This document shows, one piece after another, positions 35,633 to 44,414 of a DNA stretch of 64,000 nucleotides. The stretch covers positions 1 through 64,000 of the forward strand of contig CAJUSR010000003.1 of the NCBI GenBank assembly GCA_910588855.1. Reading direction: 5' to 3'. Under the pieces are notes generated by a model that had not been told where the DNA came from, searched no databases, and saw nothing but the letters and a program-made list of their open reading frames with translations. Both the position numbers and the translations under genes were made by a program. This DNA comes from an uncultured Kineothrix sp. (GTDB lineage: Bacteria; Bacillota; Clostridia; Lachnospirales; Lachnospiraceae). Position 1 is the first letter of the stretch. Each line of letters opens with the position of its first letter.

Positions 35633-37516
35633 ATGTGCGGAATATGCGGTTTTGTATCCAAAAGGGAAATTAGCTTGGATAAGTTGAAAGAAATGAATGA
35701 TACGATGTACCACAGGGGTCCCGATGACAGTGGAGAAGAAATTTATGAAATTTCCGGGGGTTATCGGACCGGGTTTGCCCAAAGGCGGCTTTCTATTATG
35801 GATTTGTCGGCATTGGGCCATCAGCCGATGCATTCGGACAACGGGCGGATTAGCGTAGTGTTCAATGGGGAAATCTATAATTTTCAAGATATCCGTAAGG
35901 AATTGTCCGGTTATACATTCCAATCCAACTGCGATACGGAGGTAATTATTGCAGCCTATTTAGAGTGGGGGATTGGCTGTGTGGAACGTTTTGTGGGGAT
36001 GTATGCCATTGCATTGCTGGACAGGGATTGCGGGGAAGTCTATCTGGTGCGCGACTGCATCGGCAAGAAACCTCTGTATTACTGGCTGGATGGGGAGAAC
36101 CTTGTGTTTGCTTCGGAGTTGAAACCGATTATGGTCTGCCCAGGCTTTCAAAAGAAGATAAGGAAAGAGGTATTATCCCGCTTTTTATATCAACAGTATA
36201 TCAATGCGCCGGAAACGATTTTTGAAAATGTATATAAACTGGAACCCGGCGCCGTCCTTGTTTTTTCCCAGGGGAAGGCGAAGGTTCGGAAATATTGGGA
36301 TATTAAAGAGGTATATAACAGGCAGAAAAAAAATCCGGTGGAGGATTATGGACAGGCTAAGTTTGAATTGAAAGAGCGGCTGAAAAAAGCGACCGCATAC
36401 CGGATGATTTCCGATGTGCCGTTAGGGGCATTTTTAAGCGGGGGATACGACTCTTCTCTCATCACGGCGATTGCCCAGGAGCATTCCAAAGAACCAATCA
36501 AAACCTTTTCCATTGGTTTCCATGAAGAGAAATACAACGAAGCGAAGTATGCGAGACAGGTGGCGGAATATCTGGGAACCGACCATACGGAATTGTATAT
36601 TGATGAAAAGCAGATGTTTGATTTGGTGGAAAGTATACCCACATATTACGACGAACCTTTTGCGGATAGTTCCCAGATACCGTCTATGCTTGTATCGGCT
36701 TTGGCCCGGGAAAAAGTAACGGTGGCGCTTTCCGGGGACGGAGGGGATGAGTTTTACTGCGGCTATAATATATATGAAAACGTGGCACAGGCGCAAATGC
36801 TGGATATCCCCGGTGGGATTGTCCATAGCATTTGTAATCTTCCGTTGGTACGCAATACCGGGATTGGGGATAAGCTGCCCTTCCGGGTAAAGGTGATTGC
36901 CGGGAACCGCAATAAGGAGACGAAGACCCAGTTCGGTGCCGGGAATTATATTATTAGGGCAAAGAAGATGGTTCTAAATGATGGGAATGAATTGCCATGC
37001 CATTATGAAATAGAAAGCAGCTATGGGGAAGATAGGTGGCAGGTACGCAGGATGCTGTTGGATATGGATACGTATTTGCCGGGGGATATCCTGTGTAAAG
37101 TGGACAGGGCATCCATGAAATATTCTTTGGAGGCCCGCTGCCCGATTCTGGATAAAGATGTGATGGAATATTCTTTCCGCATCCCTCATGGATTTAAGTT
37201 CCATAAGGGGGATAAAAAACATATTTTGAAAGATATTGCTTATGACTATATCCCAAAGGAACTGCTGGAACGGCCGAAAGTAGGCTTTGGCGTGCCTTTG
37301 GATAAATGGCTGCGGGGTCCGCTGCGGGAACAGCTTCTTGCGTACAGCGAAAAGGAGTATCTGGAAAAGCAGGGCATTTTCGATGCAGGCTATGTGTCGG
37401 GGATGATACGGGATTATATAAAGACCGGAGACGGCGGGCCGGCCACCGGGGCAAACTATTCCAAGCTGTCATGGTCGTTTTTTATCTTTGAGCAGTGGTA
37501 TCAGCGGTATTTGTAG
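35633..37516 (+). CDS. asparagine-synthase-like glutamine amidotransferase (AsnB family), first copy
   Basis: A 627-residue class II amidotransferase: Cys2 nucleophile in MCGICGF, RGPDDSG, VVFNGEIYNF in the glutaminase domain; synthetase domain with the PPi-loop GAFLSGGYDSSLITAIA near 268 and SGDGGDEFYCGY. All hallmark residues are present. In surface-glycan loci such proteins (WbpS, WbtH) are thought to amidate uronic acids to the uronamide, and this locus predicts UDP-GalNAcA. GTAGAGG stands close before the ATG, whose Cys2 must follow Met1, so the start is firm. Free asparagine synthesis is less likely in this place. A second copy is at 39804. Confidence 0.85.
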   Translation: MCGICGFVSKREISLDKLKEMNDTMYHRGPDDSGEEIYEISGGYRTGFAQRRLSIMDLSALGHQPMHSDNGRISVVFNGEIYNFQDIRKELSGYTFQSNCDTEVIIAAYLEWGIGCVERFVGMYAIALLDRDCGEVYLVRDCIGKKPLYYWLDGENLVFASELKPIMVCPGFQKKIRKEVLSRFLYQQYINAPETIFENVYKLEPGAVLVFSQGKAKVRKYWDIKEVYNRQKKNPVEDYGQAKFELKERLKKATAYRMISDVPLGAFLSGGYDSSLITAIAQEHSKEPIKTFSIGFHEEKYNEAKYARQVAEYLGTDHTELYIDEKQMFDLVESIPTYYDEPFADSSQIPSMLVSALAREKVTVALSGDGGDEFYCGYNIYENVAQAQMLDIPGGIVHSICNLPLVRNTGIGDKLPFRVKVIAGNRNKETKTQFGAGNYIIRAKKMVLNDGNELPCHYEIESSYGEDRWQVRRMLLDMDTYLPGDILCKVDRASMKYSLEARCPILDKDVMEYSFRIPHGFKFHKGDKKHILKDIAYDYIPKELLERPKVGFGVPLDKWLRGPLREQLLAYSEKEYLEKQGIFDAGYVSGMIRDYIKTGDGGPATGANYSKLSWSFFIFEQWYQRYL

Positions 37517-37550
37517 GCAGGCAAAAGTATCCGTGAAGGGATGGCTTCAT

Positions 37551-38648
37551 ATGAAAAAGAAACATATAGCGATGTTTATCAGTTCCCTGAACAAAGGGGG
37601 TTCGGAACGGGTGCTTGTAAACCTTGCCGAATACTTTTATTCCAGGGGGTATCGGGTGACTATTGTTACCCAGTACAAAACAGAAAATGAATATGGAATA
37701 AGTGATGGCATCCGCCGGGTTTTTTCTGAGATTACGCAGGAGGAAATGGGAAATGGGAGGATTTCCAATTTTTTAAGGCGTTTTTCCAAACTAAGAAGGA
37801 TATGGAAAGAGGAGCGGCCGGATTTGATTCTTTCTTTTATTGGGAAAAATAATATGATGGCGGTAATGACTTCCCGCTTCCTTGGTATTCCTACGGTAGT
37901 GTCCGTCCGGGGGGAACCGGCGGCGGAGTATGATTCCGGGATGATGAAAATAATTGCCAATATTTTGTTCCGTCTGGCCGATGCCGTTGTGCTTCCGGTG
38001 GGCAGGGGCGGCGATTTTTTTTCAAAAGCGGTGAGAAAGAAGGCGGTTTGCCTGAAAAATCCACTGCACCCTGCATTTATCAGGGAAGTATATGAAGGGG
38101 AACGGGATAAAGAAATTGTAGCCGTAGGACGCATTGATGCCAATAAGAATCATGAAATGATTATCCGTGCTTTCGGAGGGATTGCCGGGAAATATCCGGA
38201 GTACAGGTTAGTGATATACGGTGAGGGGGAATTAAGGCATTCATTGACGGAAATGGCCAAAGATATGGGACTGGAAGATAGGGTTTTTTTGCCGGGGAGC
38301 GTATCCGATGTGGCGGATAAAATATATAAATCTTCTATTTTCGTACTGTCTTCCTATTCCGAGGGTATGCCGAATACTTTGATAGAAGCTATGGCGCTTG
38401 GAATCCCTTCCATATCTACGGATTGCCCTTGCGGGGGACCGGCGGAATTGATTGAGGATGGGAAGAATGGATACTTGATTGCGCCGGGGGATTGGAAGAA
38501 ATTGCAGGATATCTTGCAGAGATTGATGGATAACCCGGATTTAGCAAAGGAAATAGGCAGAAATGCTTCAAAAATGCAGGAAAAATTGAATCCTGATACC
38601 ATAAATAGAATGTGGGAAAACTATGTGAAGGATTGGATAAGGAAGTGA
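37551..38648 (+). CDS. GT4 glycosyltransferase
   Basis: A 365-residue GT-B enzyme: HIAMFISSLNKGGSERVLVNL at the N-terminus, EIVAVGRIDANKNHEMIIRA, YGEGELRHSLTEMAKDM and SSYSEGMPNTLIEAMALGIP followed by STDCPCGGPAELI. Closest in the window to the GT4 at 33662. AAGGGA lies 9 bases before the ATG at 37551; the preceding gene ends 35 bases upstream. No membrane helix. Its position between the two amidotransferases suggests it belongs to the same pathway, perhaps adding the uronic acid or the residue next to it. Confidence 0.83.
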   Translation: MKKKHIAMFISSLNKGGSERVLVNLAEYFYSRGYRVTIVTQYKTENEYGISDGIRRVFSEITQEEMGNGRISNFLRRFSKLRRIWKEERPDLILSFIGKNNMMAVMTSRFLGIPTVVSVRGEPAAEYDSGMMKIIANILFRLADAVVLPVGRGGDFFSKAVRKKAVCLKNPLHPAFIREVYEGERDKEIVAVGRIDANKNHEMIIRAFGGIAGKYPEYRLVIYGEGELRHSLTEMAKDMGLEDRVFLPGSVSDVADKIYKSSIFVLSSYSEGMPNTLIEAMALGIPSISTDCPCGGPAELIEDGKNGYLIAPGDWKKLQDILQRLMDNPDLAKEIGRNASKMQEKLNPDTINRMWENYVKDWIRK

Positions 38649-38652
38649 AGGA

Positions 38653-39735
38653 ATGACCCGCAAGCAGGCAGTACAATCGGTTATTTTTATAGCATTGTTT
38701 TTGTATCTTCTTATGACAGTGACTTATATTATCAGGACAAACGGGGATGTGAAGGATAGGTTTACCGGATTTTACGCTGAAAAAGACAATACTATCGATG
38801 TAGTGATGGTAGGTTCCAGCCCGGTATATCCTTACTATGCGGCTCCGATGATGTGGGGGCAGTATGGCTTCCGGGCATATCCCATATCGACAAACCTCCA
38901 ACGTCCGGTGGCGGCAGTGGGGCTGTTGGAAGAGGTAAGGAAAACCCAAACCCCTTCCCTTTATGTTTTTGAGATGCGGATGTATACAGCAAGGGAAATG
39001 GATTTGACCAACAATATGGCATATACCCGAGGCGTGACGGACAATATGAAGTATTCCTGGAACCGGATTAAGGTAATCAACGCAATGGTTGAAGATGTTT
39101 CCGAAAGGTATACGTATTATTTCGATATTTTCAAGTATCATTCCAACTGGAAAACGATGGTGCTGCCGGAACAGTTGGCCTGCTTCCGGTATGAAAAGCC
39201 GGATGACCAGAAAGGCTATGTGATGACGGACGAAGTAGGGCCTTGTGAGGCAGTGGATACTTCGGGCATTACGGAGAGGCTGCCTATGCCGGAATATCAG
39301 GAAGAGTGCTTGGAAAAACTGCTGGATTATCTGGAAGAAAATGAGCTGCAGGCTTTGTTTATCCTTTCTCCCACCGTAATGGAAGAAGAGAAACAGAAGA
39401 TGTATAATTATATGGGCGATATCATAAGCGGCAGGGGATACGAATTTTTGAATATGAATGATTACTATGGTGAAATCGGTTTGGATTTTGCGGTGGATTT
39501 CAGCGATTACGGCGGGCATGTCAATGCATTGGGAGCTGAGAAATGTACGGCATTTTTAAGCGGATATCTTGTAGAAAACTATGGGATAAAAGACAGGCGG
39601 GGGGAAAAAGGATGCGAAAGCTGGGATGCTGCTTATGCACAATGGCTAAAGGAGCTGGAAGAGGCAAAAGTAACGATTGCCAAACGGATTGAGGAAGGGG
39701 ATTTTGCAGATGCGCCGGTGGAAGAGCCGGAATAA
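38653..39735 (+). CDS. membrane-anchored SGNH/DltD-like protein of unknown substrate
   Basis: A 360-residue protein with an uncleaved-looking N-terminal helix (about residues 9-27) and the rest predicted outside. IDVVMVGSSPVYPYYAAPMMW gives a Gly-Ser-Ser like the nucleophile block of SGNH hydrolases and DltD/AlgX-type acyltransferases, and DFSDYGGHVNALGAEK near the C-terminus gives an Asp and a His in the block V position. I therefore propose an O-acyltransferase or esterase acting on the exported glycan. The MBOAT partner typical of AlgI/AlgX or DltB/DltD systems is absent in this window. GGAAG lies 7 bases before the ATG. Function unproven. Confidence 0.55.
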   Translation: MTRKQAVQSVIFIALFLYLLMTVTYIIRTNGDVKDRFTGFYAEKDNTIDVVMVGSSPVYPYYAAPMMWGQYGFRAYPISTNLQRPVAAVGLLEEVRKTQTPSLYVFEMRMYTAREMDLTNNMAYTRGVTDNMKYSWNRIKVINAMVEDVSERYTYYFDIFKYHSNWKTMVLPEQLACFRYEKPDDQKGYVMTDEVGPCEAVDTSGITERLPMPEYQEECLEKLLDYLEENELQALFILSPTVMEEEKQKMYNYMGDIISGRGYEFLNMNDYYGEIGLDFAVDFSDYGGHVNALGAEKCTAFLSGYLVENYGIKDRRGEKGCESWDAAYAQWLKELEEAKVTIAKRIEEGDFADAPVEEPE

Positions 39736-39803
39736 TGGAACAGGGATAAGGGAGCCGGAAAACGGACGGAAGCAAAATGGCATTCACGGATAAGGAGGAT
39801 GGG

Positions 39804-41699
39804 ATGTGCGGTATTGCAGGATTTTGTAACCTGAAAGGTGACTGGAGGGCGAATATTGCGAAAATGAATGAAAGGATGCACCATCGGGGACCGGATGCAG
39901 AGGGCGTTTTTGCCTCCGGGGACGAGCGGGTGGTATTGGGCCATAAACGCCTTTCCATCGTGGACTTGTCGGTCAACGGGGCGCAGCCTATGGAATCCCA
40001 TAGCGGCAGGTATGTGATGGCTTATAATGGCGAAATTTATAATTATAAAAAAATAGCCCGCAAGCTGCTGGAAGAAGGAAAAGTAAAGGCATTCAGGGGC
40101 GCTTCGGATACGGAAGTGTTGTTGGAGGCGATAGAAGCATACGGTGTGGAAAATGCTATTGCCATGAGCAAAGGTATGTTTGCCATTGCATTATATGATA
40201 AAAAGGAGCAGGAGCTGTTTCTTTTAAGGGATAGAGTGGGGGAAAAACCGCTCTATTATGGTTTTATTGGAAAAGATGTTTTTGCTTTCGCTTCGGAAAT
40301 TGGCTCCATCGCGGTTCTGGACGGGTTTCGGAATGACATCCAGACAGATATACTGGATATTTATTTTACTCATGGCTACATTCCGGCGCCTTATTCTATC
40401 TATAAGGATATTTATAAATTGGAACCGGGAACGATGTTGAATATCAAATTTCCTTATGAAAAAAAAGATATATCCATTACCCCGTTCTGGTCTATGCGGG
40501 AAGCGGCAAAGAGGGGGCAGGGGAACTTGTTTCAGGGAAGCAGGGAAGAAGCGGCGGAAGAGCTGGAAAGGCTTTTGAAGGAGTCCATACGGGAACAGAT
40601 GGTGGCGGATGTGCCGGTAGGGGCGTTCCTGTCTGCCGGAATTGACAGCAGTACGATTGTGGCATTGATGCAGTCGCTCAACAGCGGAAAGGTAAAAAGC
40701 TTTACAATTGGGATGAGTGAGAAAGGCTACAACGAGGCGGCAGCGGCAAAGGAAATCGCAAAACATTTGGGAACGGAACATACCGAATTGTATATCACGG
40801 AGGAAGACGCGGTAGCCGTTATCCCGAAGCTGGGTCATATGTTTGGCGAACCCTTTGCGGATTCCTCCCAAATCCCTACGTATTTGGTGAGCAAAATGAC
40901 CAGGGAACATGTGACGGTCTCCCTTTCCGGGGACGGGGGGGATGAATTGTTCTGCGGCTATACTTCCTATGAGTCTGTCAGCCGGATATGGGGGAAAATG
41001 AAAAATATCCCTTATTTTATCCGGAAACCGTGCAGTAGCCTGGTTTTGCATAGCCCATTGGCGAAAAACCCCATATACCGGACAAAGGGAACGCTGCTAG
41101 GGGCGAAAGGACCGGGAAGATTGTATGAAATTTCTTATGAAACTGACCCGCTGGTAAAGAAAATCAGCAAAACACATGGAAGCTGCCCTTATAAATATAA
41201 CCAGTTTGAGGAAGGGTATCTGGCAGAAACCAACCATAACATTATGTTGATGGACATGTTGATGTACCACCCGGACGACATCCTTGTGAAAGTGGACAGG
41301 GCGGCGATGGCAGTTTCGCTGGAAACAAGGGTGCCTATGCTGGATAAGGATGTGGTAGAGTTTGCATGGTCTTTGCCAATTGAGTACAAACGGGAGGGGA
41401 AAACCGGGAAGCGGGTTTTGCGGGATGTGCTATACCGGTATGTGCCAAGGGAAATGATGGAACGGCCAAAGAAAGGGTTCAGCATCCCCATCGATAAATG
41501 GCTGTTAAAGCCGGAACTGAGGAAGTGGGCGGAATGCCTCATTGACAGAAAAACGCTGGTACGACAGGGTCTTTTGGATGCGGATGCAGTATGGAAGATG
41601 TGGGATGATTTTACGCAGAGAGGGATTTGGCGGATTCAAATATGGTTTGTGCTGATGTTCCAAGAGTGGTTAAATGAAACATCTGCGATGTTTCATTAG
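39804..41699 (+). CDS. asparagine-synthase-like glutamine amidotransferase (AsnB family), second copy
   Basis: A 631-residue paralogue of the protein at 35633: MCGIAGFC with Cys2, HHRGPDAEG, MAYNGEIYNY, PPi-loop GAFLSAGIDSSTIVALM near 276 (SAG instead of SGG) and SGDGGDELFCGY. AAGGAGG stands 5 bases before the ATG at 39804; an ATG at 39777 would bury the catalytic Cys and is rejected. The last codons and the stop lie in a perfect 11-pair hairpin (41673-41683 with 41687-41697), so the final residues ETSAMFH may be a recent replacement of the original C-terminus. Likely role: amidation of a uronic acid, possibly a different residue or donor than the first copy. Confidence 0.85.
   Translation: MCGIAGFCNLKGDWRANIAKMNERMHHRGPDAEGVFASGDERVVLGHKRLSIVDLSVNGAQPMESHSGRYVMAYNGEIYNYKKIARKLLEEGKVKAFRGASDTEVLLEAIEAYGVENAIAMSKGMFAIALYDKKEQELFLLRDRVGEKPLYYGFIGKDVFAFASEIGSIAVLDGFRNDIQTDILDIYFTHGYIPAPYSIYKDIYKLEPGTMLNIKFPYEKKDISITPFWSMREAAKRGQGNLFQGSREEAAEELERLLKESIREQMVADVPVGAFLSAGIDSSTIVALMQSLNSGKVKSFTIGMSEKGYNEAAAAKEIAKHLGTEHTELYITEEDAVAVIPKLGHMFGEPFADSSQIPTYLVSKMTREHVTVSLSGDGGDELFCGYTSYESVSRIWGKMKNIPYFIRKPCSSLVLHSPLAKNPIYRTKGTLLGAKGPGRLYEISYETDPLVKKISKTHGSCPYKYNQFEEGYLAETNHNIMLMDMLMYHPDDILVKVDRAAMAVSLETRVPMLDKDVVEFAWSLPIEYKREGKTGKRVLRDVLYRYVPREMMERPKKGFSIPIDKWLLKPELRKWAECLIDRKTLVRQGLLDADAVWKMWDDFTQRGIWRIQIWFVLMFQEWLNETSAMFH
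41673..41697. repeat. perfect hairpin spanning the end of the second asnB-like gene
   Basis: AATGAAACATC at 41673-41683 and GATGTTTCATT at 41687-41697 pair perfectly around a 3-base loop. The stem includes the last seven codons. There is no T-tract after it, so it is not a classical terminator. Confidence 0.7.
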
Positions 41700-41911
41700 C
41701 AAGTTTGTGCATAGCACAAACTTGCGGCATAAATGAAAAAGCCAGGTGTTGGTGTATCGTTAGCAAATTTAAGCGTGGCATAAACTTGCGGTGAAAACAC
41801 AAAGCCAGGTGTTGGTGTATCGTTAGCAAATTTAAGCGTGGCACAAACTTGCGGTGAAAACACAAAGCCAGGTGTTGATGTTTCATTAGCAGGTTTGAGC
41901 GGTGGCGCAGG
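41694..41911. repeat. tandem 63-64 base repeat, three full copies plus a partial
   Basis: Copies lie at 41694-41757, 41758-41820, 41821-41883 and partially 41884-41911. Each begins cRttagca, contains AAACTTGCGG and ends GCCAGGTGTTG. Copies 2 and 3 differ at only a handful of positions; copy 1 is more divergent and contains a perfect 12-base inverted repeat (41699-41710 with 41714-41725, loop ATA) that is imperfect in the other copies. The stretch has no supported gene on either strand. A minus-strand reading frame through it just translates the repeat. There are no unique spacers, so it is not a CRISPR array. Confidence 0.8.
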
Positions 41912-41964
41912 ATGATTTTGTTGTGAGTAGTGGGTGACGGATGAAAGGGAAGGGGGTATTGGCT

Positions 41965-42882
41965 ATGAACATTATCAGGATGTCAGGGGGGATAGGGAAT
42001 CAGATGTTTCAGTATGCGCTTTATTTGAAACTGGTTTCCCTTGGGAAAGAAGTGAAGTTCGATGATGTGACGGAATATGAGTTGGACAATGCAAGGCCGA
42101 TTGTGCTTTCGGTGTTCGGGATTGATTATCCAAGGACCGGCAAGGATGAATTGATTAGGGTTACGGATGGAGCTATGGATTTTTTCAGCCGGGTAAGGCG
42201 GAAGATATTCGGGAGGAAAAGCGGGGAGTACCATGAACTGTCAATGGATTATGACAGTGCGGTTTTGGAAAAAGAGAATGCATATTTGTGCGGGGGATTT
42301 CAGAGCGAGCGCTATTTTAAAGATATCGAGCAGCAGGTGAGGGAAACATATCAGTTCCGGAATATAAAGATTCCTGAACAGATAGAGGAAAAAATTAAAG
42401 GATATGGGCAGGAAATAGAAGCATGTTTTTCCGTCAGTATACATATCCGGCGGGGGGATTATTTGGATTCCGCCGATGTATATGGGGGGATTTGCACCGA
42501 TGCTTACTATAATAAAGCCATCCGTTATATGATGGAAAAATACGAAAACCCTCATTTTTTTGTGTTTACCAACGATACTTTCTGGGCAGGGAAATGGTGT
42601 GAAGTAAGGGCAAGGGAAACAGGGAAACCCTTCACGGTAGTTACGGGAACCAGCGAGGAAACAGGGTATATTGATTTGATGTTGATGAGCCGTTGCAAAT
42701 CCCATATTATAGCCAACAGCAGCTTTAGCTGGTGGGGGGCGTGGCTGGATGCTTCTCCCGAAAAATGTGTGGTTGCCCCGTCGAAATGGATTAATACAAG
42801 GGAATGCCATGATATTTATACGGAAGATATGGTAAAAATCACCCCGGCCGGAAAACTCGAAAAACTGGAAGAAAGGCATTAA
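41965..42882 (+). CDS. alpha-1,2-fucosyltransferase-like (GT11), copy 1
   Basis: A 305-residue GT11 enzyme: RMSGGIGNQMFQYALYLKL at the N-terminus, the GDP-fucose motif SIHIRRGDYLDS near 157-167 and the C-terminal block IIANSSFSWWGAWLD. All motifs are intact. GT11 enzymes transfer L-fucose from GDP-Fuc, usually in alpha-1,2 linkage to galactose. AAGGGGG lies 9 bases before the ATG at 41965; an ATG at 41941 is the alternative. GDP-fucose synthesis genes are not in the window. Related copies: 46499 (variant) and 62300. Confidence 0.88.
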   Translation: MNIIRMSGGIGNQMFQYALYLKLVSLGKEVKFDDVTEYELDNARPIVLSVFGIDYPRTGKDELIRVTDGAMDFFSRVRRKIFGRKSGEYHELSMDYDSAVLEKENAYLCGGFQSERYFKDIEQQVRETYQFRNIKIPEQIEEKIKGYGQEIEACFSVSIHIRRGDYLDSADVYGGICTDAYYNKAIRYMMEKYENPHFFVFTNDTFWAGKWCEVRARETGKPFTVVTGTSEETGYIDLMLMSRCKSHIIANSSFSWWGAWLDASPEKCVVAPSKWINTRECHDIYTEDMVKITPAGKLEKLEERH

Positions 42883-42903
42883 GTGATAGGTTAAGAGAGG
42901 AGC

Positions 42904-43926
42904 ATGGGCATAAACGTGGAAGAAAAACTGGTTTCGGTCATTGTAGCAGTATATAATATAGAAGAATATCTGCCCCGATGCATAGATTCTATTTTGGCGC
43001 AGACTTACCGGAATCTGGAAATTATCCTTGTGGACGACGGTTCCACGGACAGTTCCGGCAGCATTTGCGATAACTATGCCCAAAAAGACAGACGCATCAA
43101 GGTGATCCATAAGAAAAACGGCGGTTTGTCCGATGCCAGGAATGCCGGGCTTGACAAAGCGTCCGGGGATTATATCGGTTTTGTGGATGGGGATGACTGG
43201 ATAGATGAAGATATGTACCGTGCCATGTATGAAGCCTGCGAAAAAGAAAAAGCGCAAATAGCAGCCTGCCGCTATAAGCAAATTACCAGGTCCGGCATTA
43301 TTGACGCCTCTGCCGGGAATAGTGTATCATTATCAAAAGCCGAAGCCTTGGAAATATATGTATGCGGGGATGAAAGATACTTGATTTACAATTCCGTATG
43401 GAGCAAACTTTTTGCAAAAGAATTAATTTTTGGAATGCGGTTTCCCGTAGGGAAAAATTCGGAAGACATTATGTTTACCACAAAAGCATTCTGCAAAATG
43501 GAACGATTGGCATATTTGGACAAGGCATATTACAACTATGTGCTTGACCGGGAAGGCAGCATTATGAATGAAAAGGCCGGAGAACGGCGGATAAAGGATG
43601 AAATCCCCTTTTGGAGGGAACAGATTGCCTACATCCGGGAAGCGGGGATGCCAACCCTATCTGATAAAGCGGCTTATCATTTTTACAGGCGGATGCTGTT
43701 TTATTATATTGATTTTATGGAAAACAGAAAGACCAAAGAATTTGCCCAAGAAATTATCAGGCAATTGAGGGCGGACAAAGGGATAATCCGCAGAATATAC
43801 AAAGAGGATTATGCGGCTTTGGGGGATAAAGTGCGGATGAAACTAATCCTGGCATGGCCGTGGGCATATTACAAGGCAGTCCGGATTTACGATAAATATG
43901 TGATTCCTTTGAGAAGTAAGGGGTGA
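42904..43926 (+). CDS. GT2 glycosyltransferase
   Basis: A 340-residue GT-A enzyme: VSVIVAVYNIEEYLPRCIDS, LVDDGSTDSSGSICD, NGGLSDARNAGLDKA and donor motif GFVDGDDWIDEDM, all in the first 110 residues; the remainder is a helical C-terminal extension common in capsule GT2s of Firmicutes. It is probably cytoplasmic and membrane-associated. Coding stops at 43926, directly before the G-rich start of an 800-base non-coding stretch. Donor and acceptor unknown. Confidence 0.85.
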   Translation: MGINVEEKLVSVIVAVYNIEEYLPRCIDSILAQTYRNLEIILVDDGSTDSSGSICDNYAQKDRRIKVIHKKNGGLSDARNAGLDKASGDYIGFVDGDDWIDEDMYRAMYEACEKEKAQIAACRYKQITRSGIIDASAGNSVSLSKAEALEIYVCGDERYLIYNSVWSKLFAKELIFGMRFPVGKNSEDIMFTTKAFCKMERLAYLDKAYYNYVLDREGSIMNEKAGERRIKDEIPFWREQIAYIREAGMPTLSDKAAYHFYRRMLFYYIDFMENRKTKEFAQEIIRQLRADKGIIRRIYKEDYAALGDKVRMKLILAWPWAYYKAVRIYDKYVIPLRSKG

Positions 43927-43962
43927 GGTGTTGTGGATGGGAGGATGAGGGGGGGGTGTGGG

Positions 43963-44114
43963 AAGTATCGTGTCATGGGTGCTATGCCGTTCCAAGTGTG
44001 CAGGGCATTCCGATGAGCTTAAAGCAAACAATGTGTCAGCAGTGGCTTCCACATTGTTATAGTCTCCTCTCCATTGCACAAAAGGAACGGCATAGCACCC
44101 ATGACACGATACTT
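43963..44114. repeat. 31-base perfect inverted repeat flanking a 90-base spacer
   Basis: Arms 43963-43993 and 44084-44114 pair at all 31 positions. Inside, 44027-44035 and 44050-44058 form a further perfect 9-base stem. TATAGT at 44058-44063 is the only promoter-like hexamer in the spacer; a -35 is poor. No flanking direct repeats or transposase are seen. Confidence 0.85.
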
Positions 44115-44414
44115 CGGCCAAAGTTTATCGTACCTCCCTGCCTCTCCCATACACAATAGGGAGGATGTAGGAGGGGTAGATAAGGTATTGTAATGTGTCC
44201 AACGTATGAAAAAAATACGAAAGAAGAAACAAAAGCATTTAAAAAGAATAATTAAAAGAATAATTGAAGCAATAATTAAAGCACCATTTAAAATAATAAT
44301 GAAAAGAAAACAACAATTGAAACAGTGATAAAATACATTTTCCAGAAACAACAGACAGCCAGTGTTAGCAAGTGAAGCATTAGATTGTGTACAAGAAGCG
44401 GCATAGAGTAAGGC

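Noticed and set aside
38416..39519. Minus-strand open frame of 367 codons opposite a GT4 and the SGNH-like gene
   Set aside because: Low-complexity, His/Ile-rich translation with no recognisable motif, no ribosome binding site, and strong plus-strand genes over the same bases.
39777..39803. Earlier ATG for the second AsnB-like protein
   Set aside because: It would place nine residues before the Met-Cys pair, and the Cys must be N-terminal for glutaminase activity; AAGGAGG fits the ATG at 39804.
41611..41886. Minus-strand frame with repeated peptide HQHLALCFHRKF
   Set aside because: It is only the translation of the 63-base tandem repeat; no start signal, and the repeat unit explains the peptide.
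41694..41911. CRISPR array
   Set aside because: The repeats are directly adjacent with no unique spacers and there are no cas genes.
42241..43281. Minus-strand open frame of 346 codons opposite the GT11 and GT2 genes
   Set aside because: Antisense shadow of two well-supported genes; no family features.
43963..44114. Complete insertion sequence
   Set aside because: The arms look like terminal inverted repeats, but the 90-base interior cannot hold a transposase and no target duplication is visible.
43923..44159. Small Cys-rich protein gene of 78 codons after the GT2
   Set aside because: The frame runs through the inverted repeat, has no good ribosome binding site, and its peptide mirrors the repeat arms.
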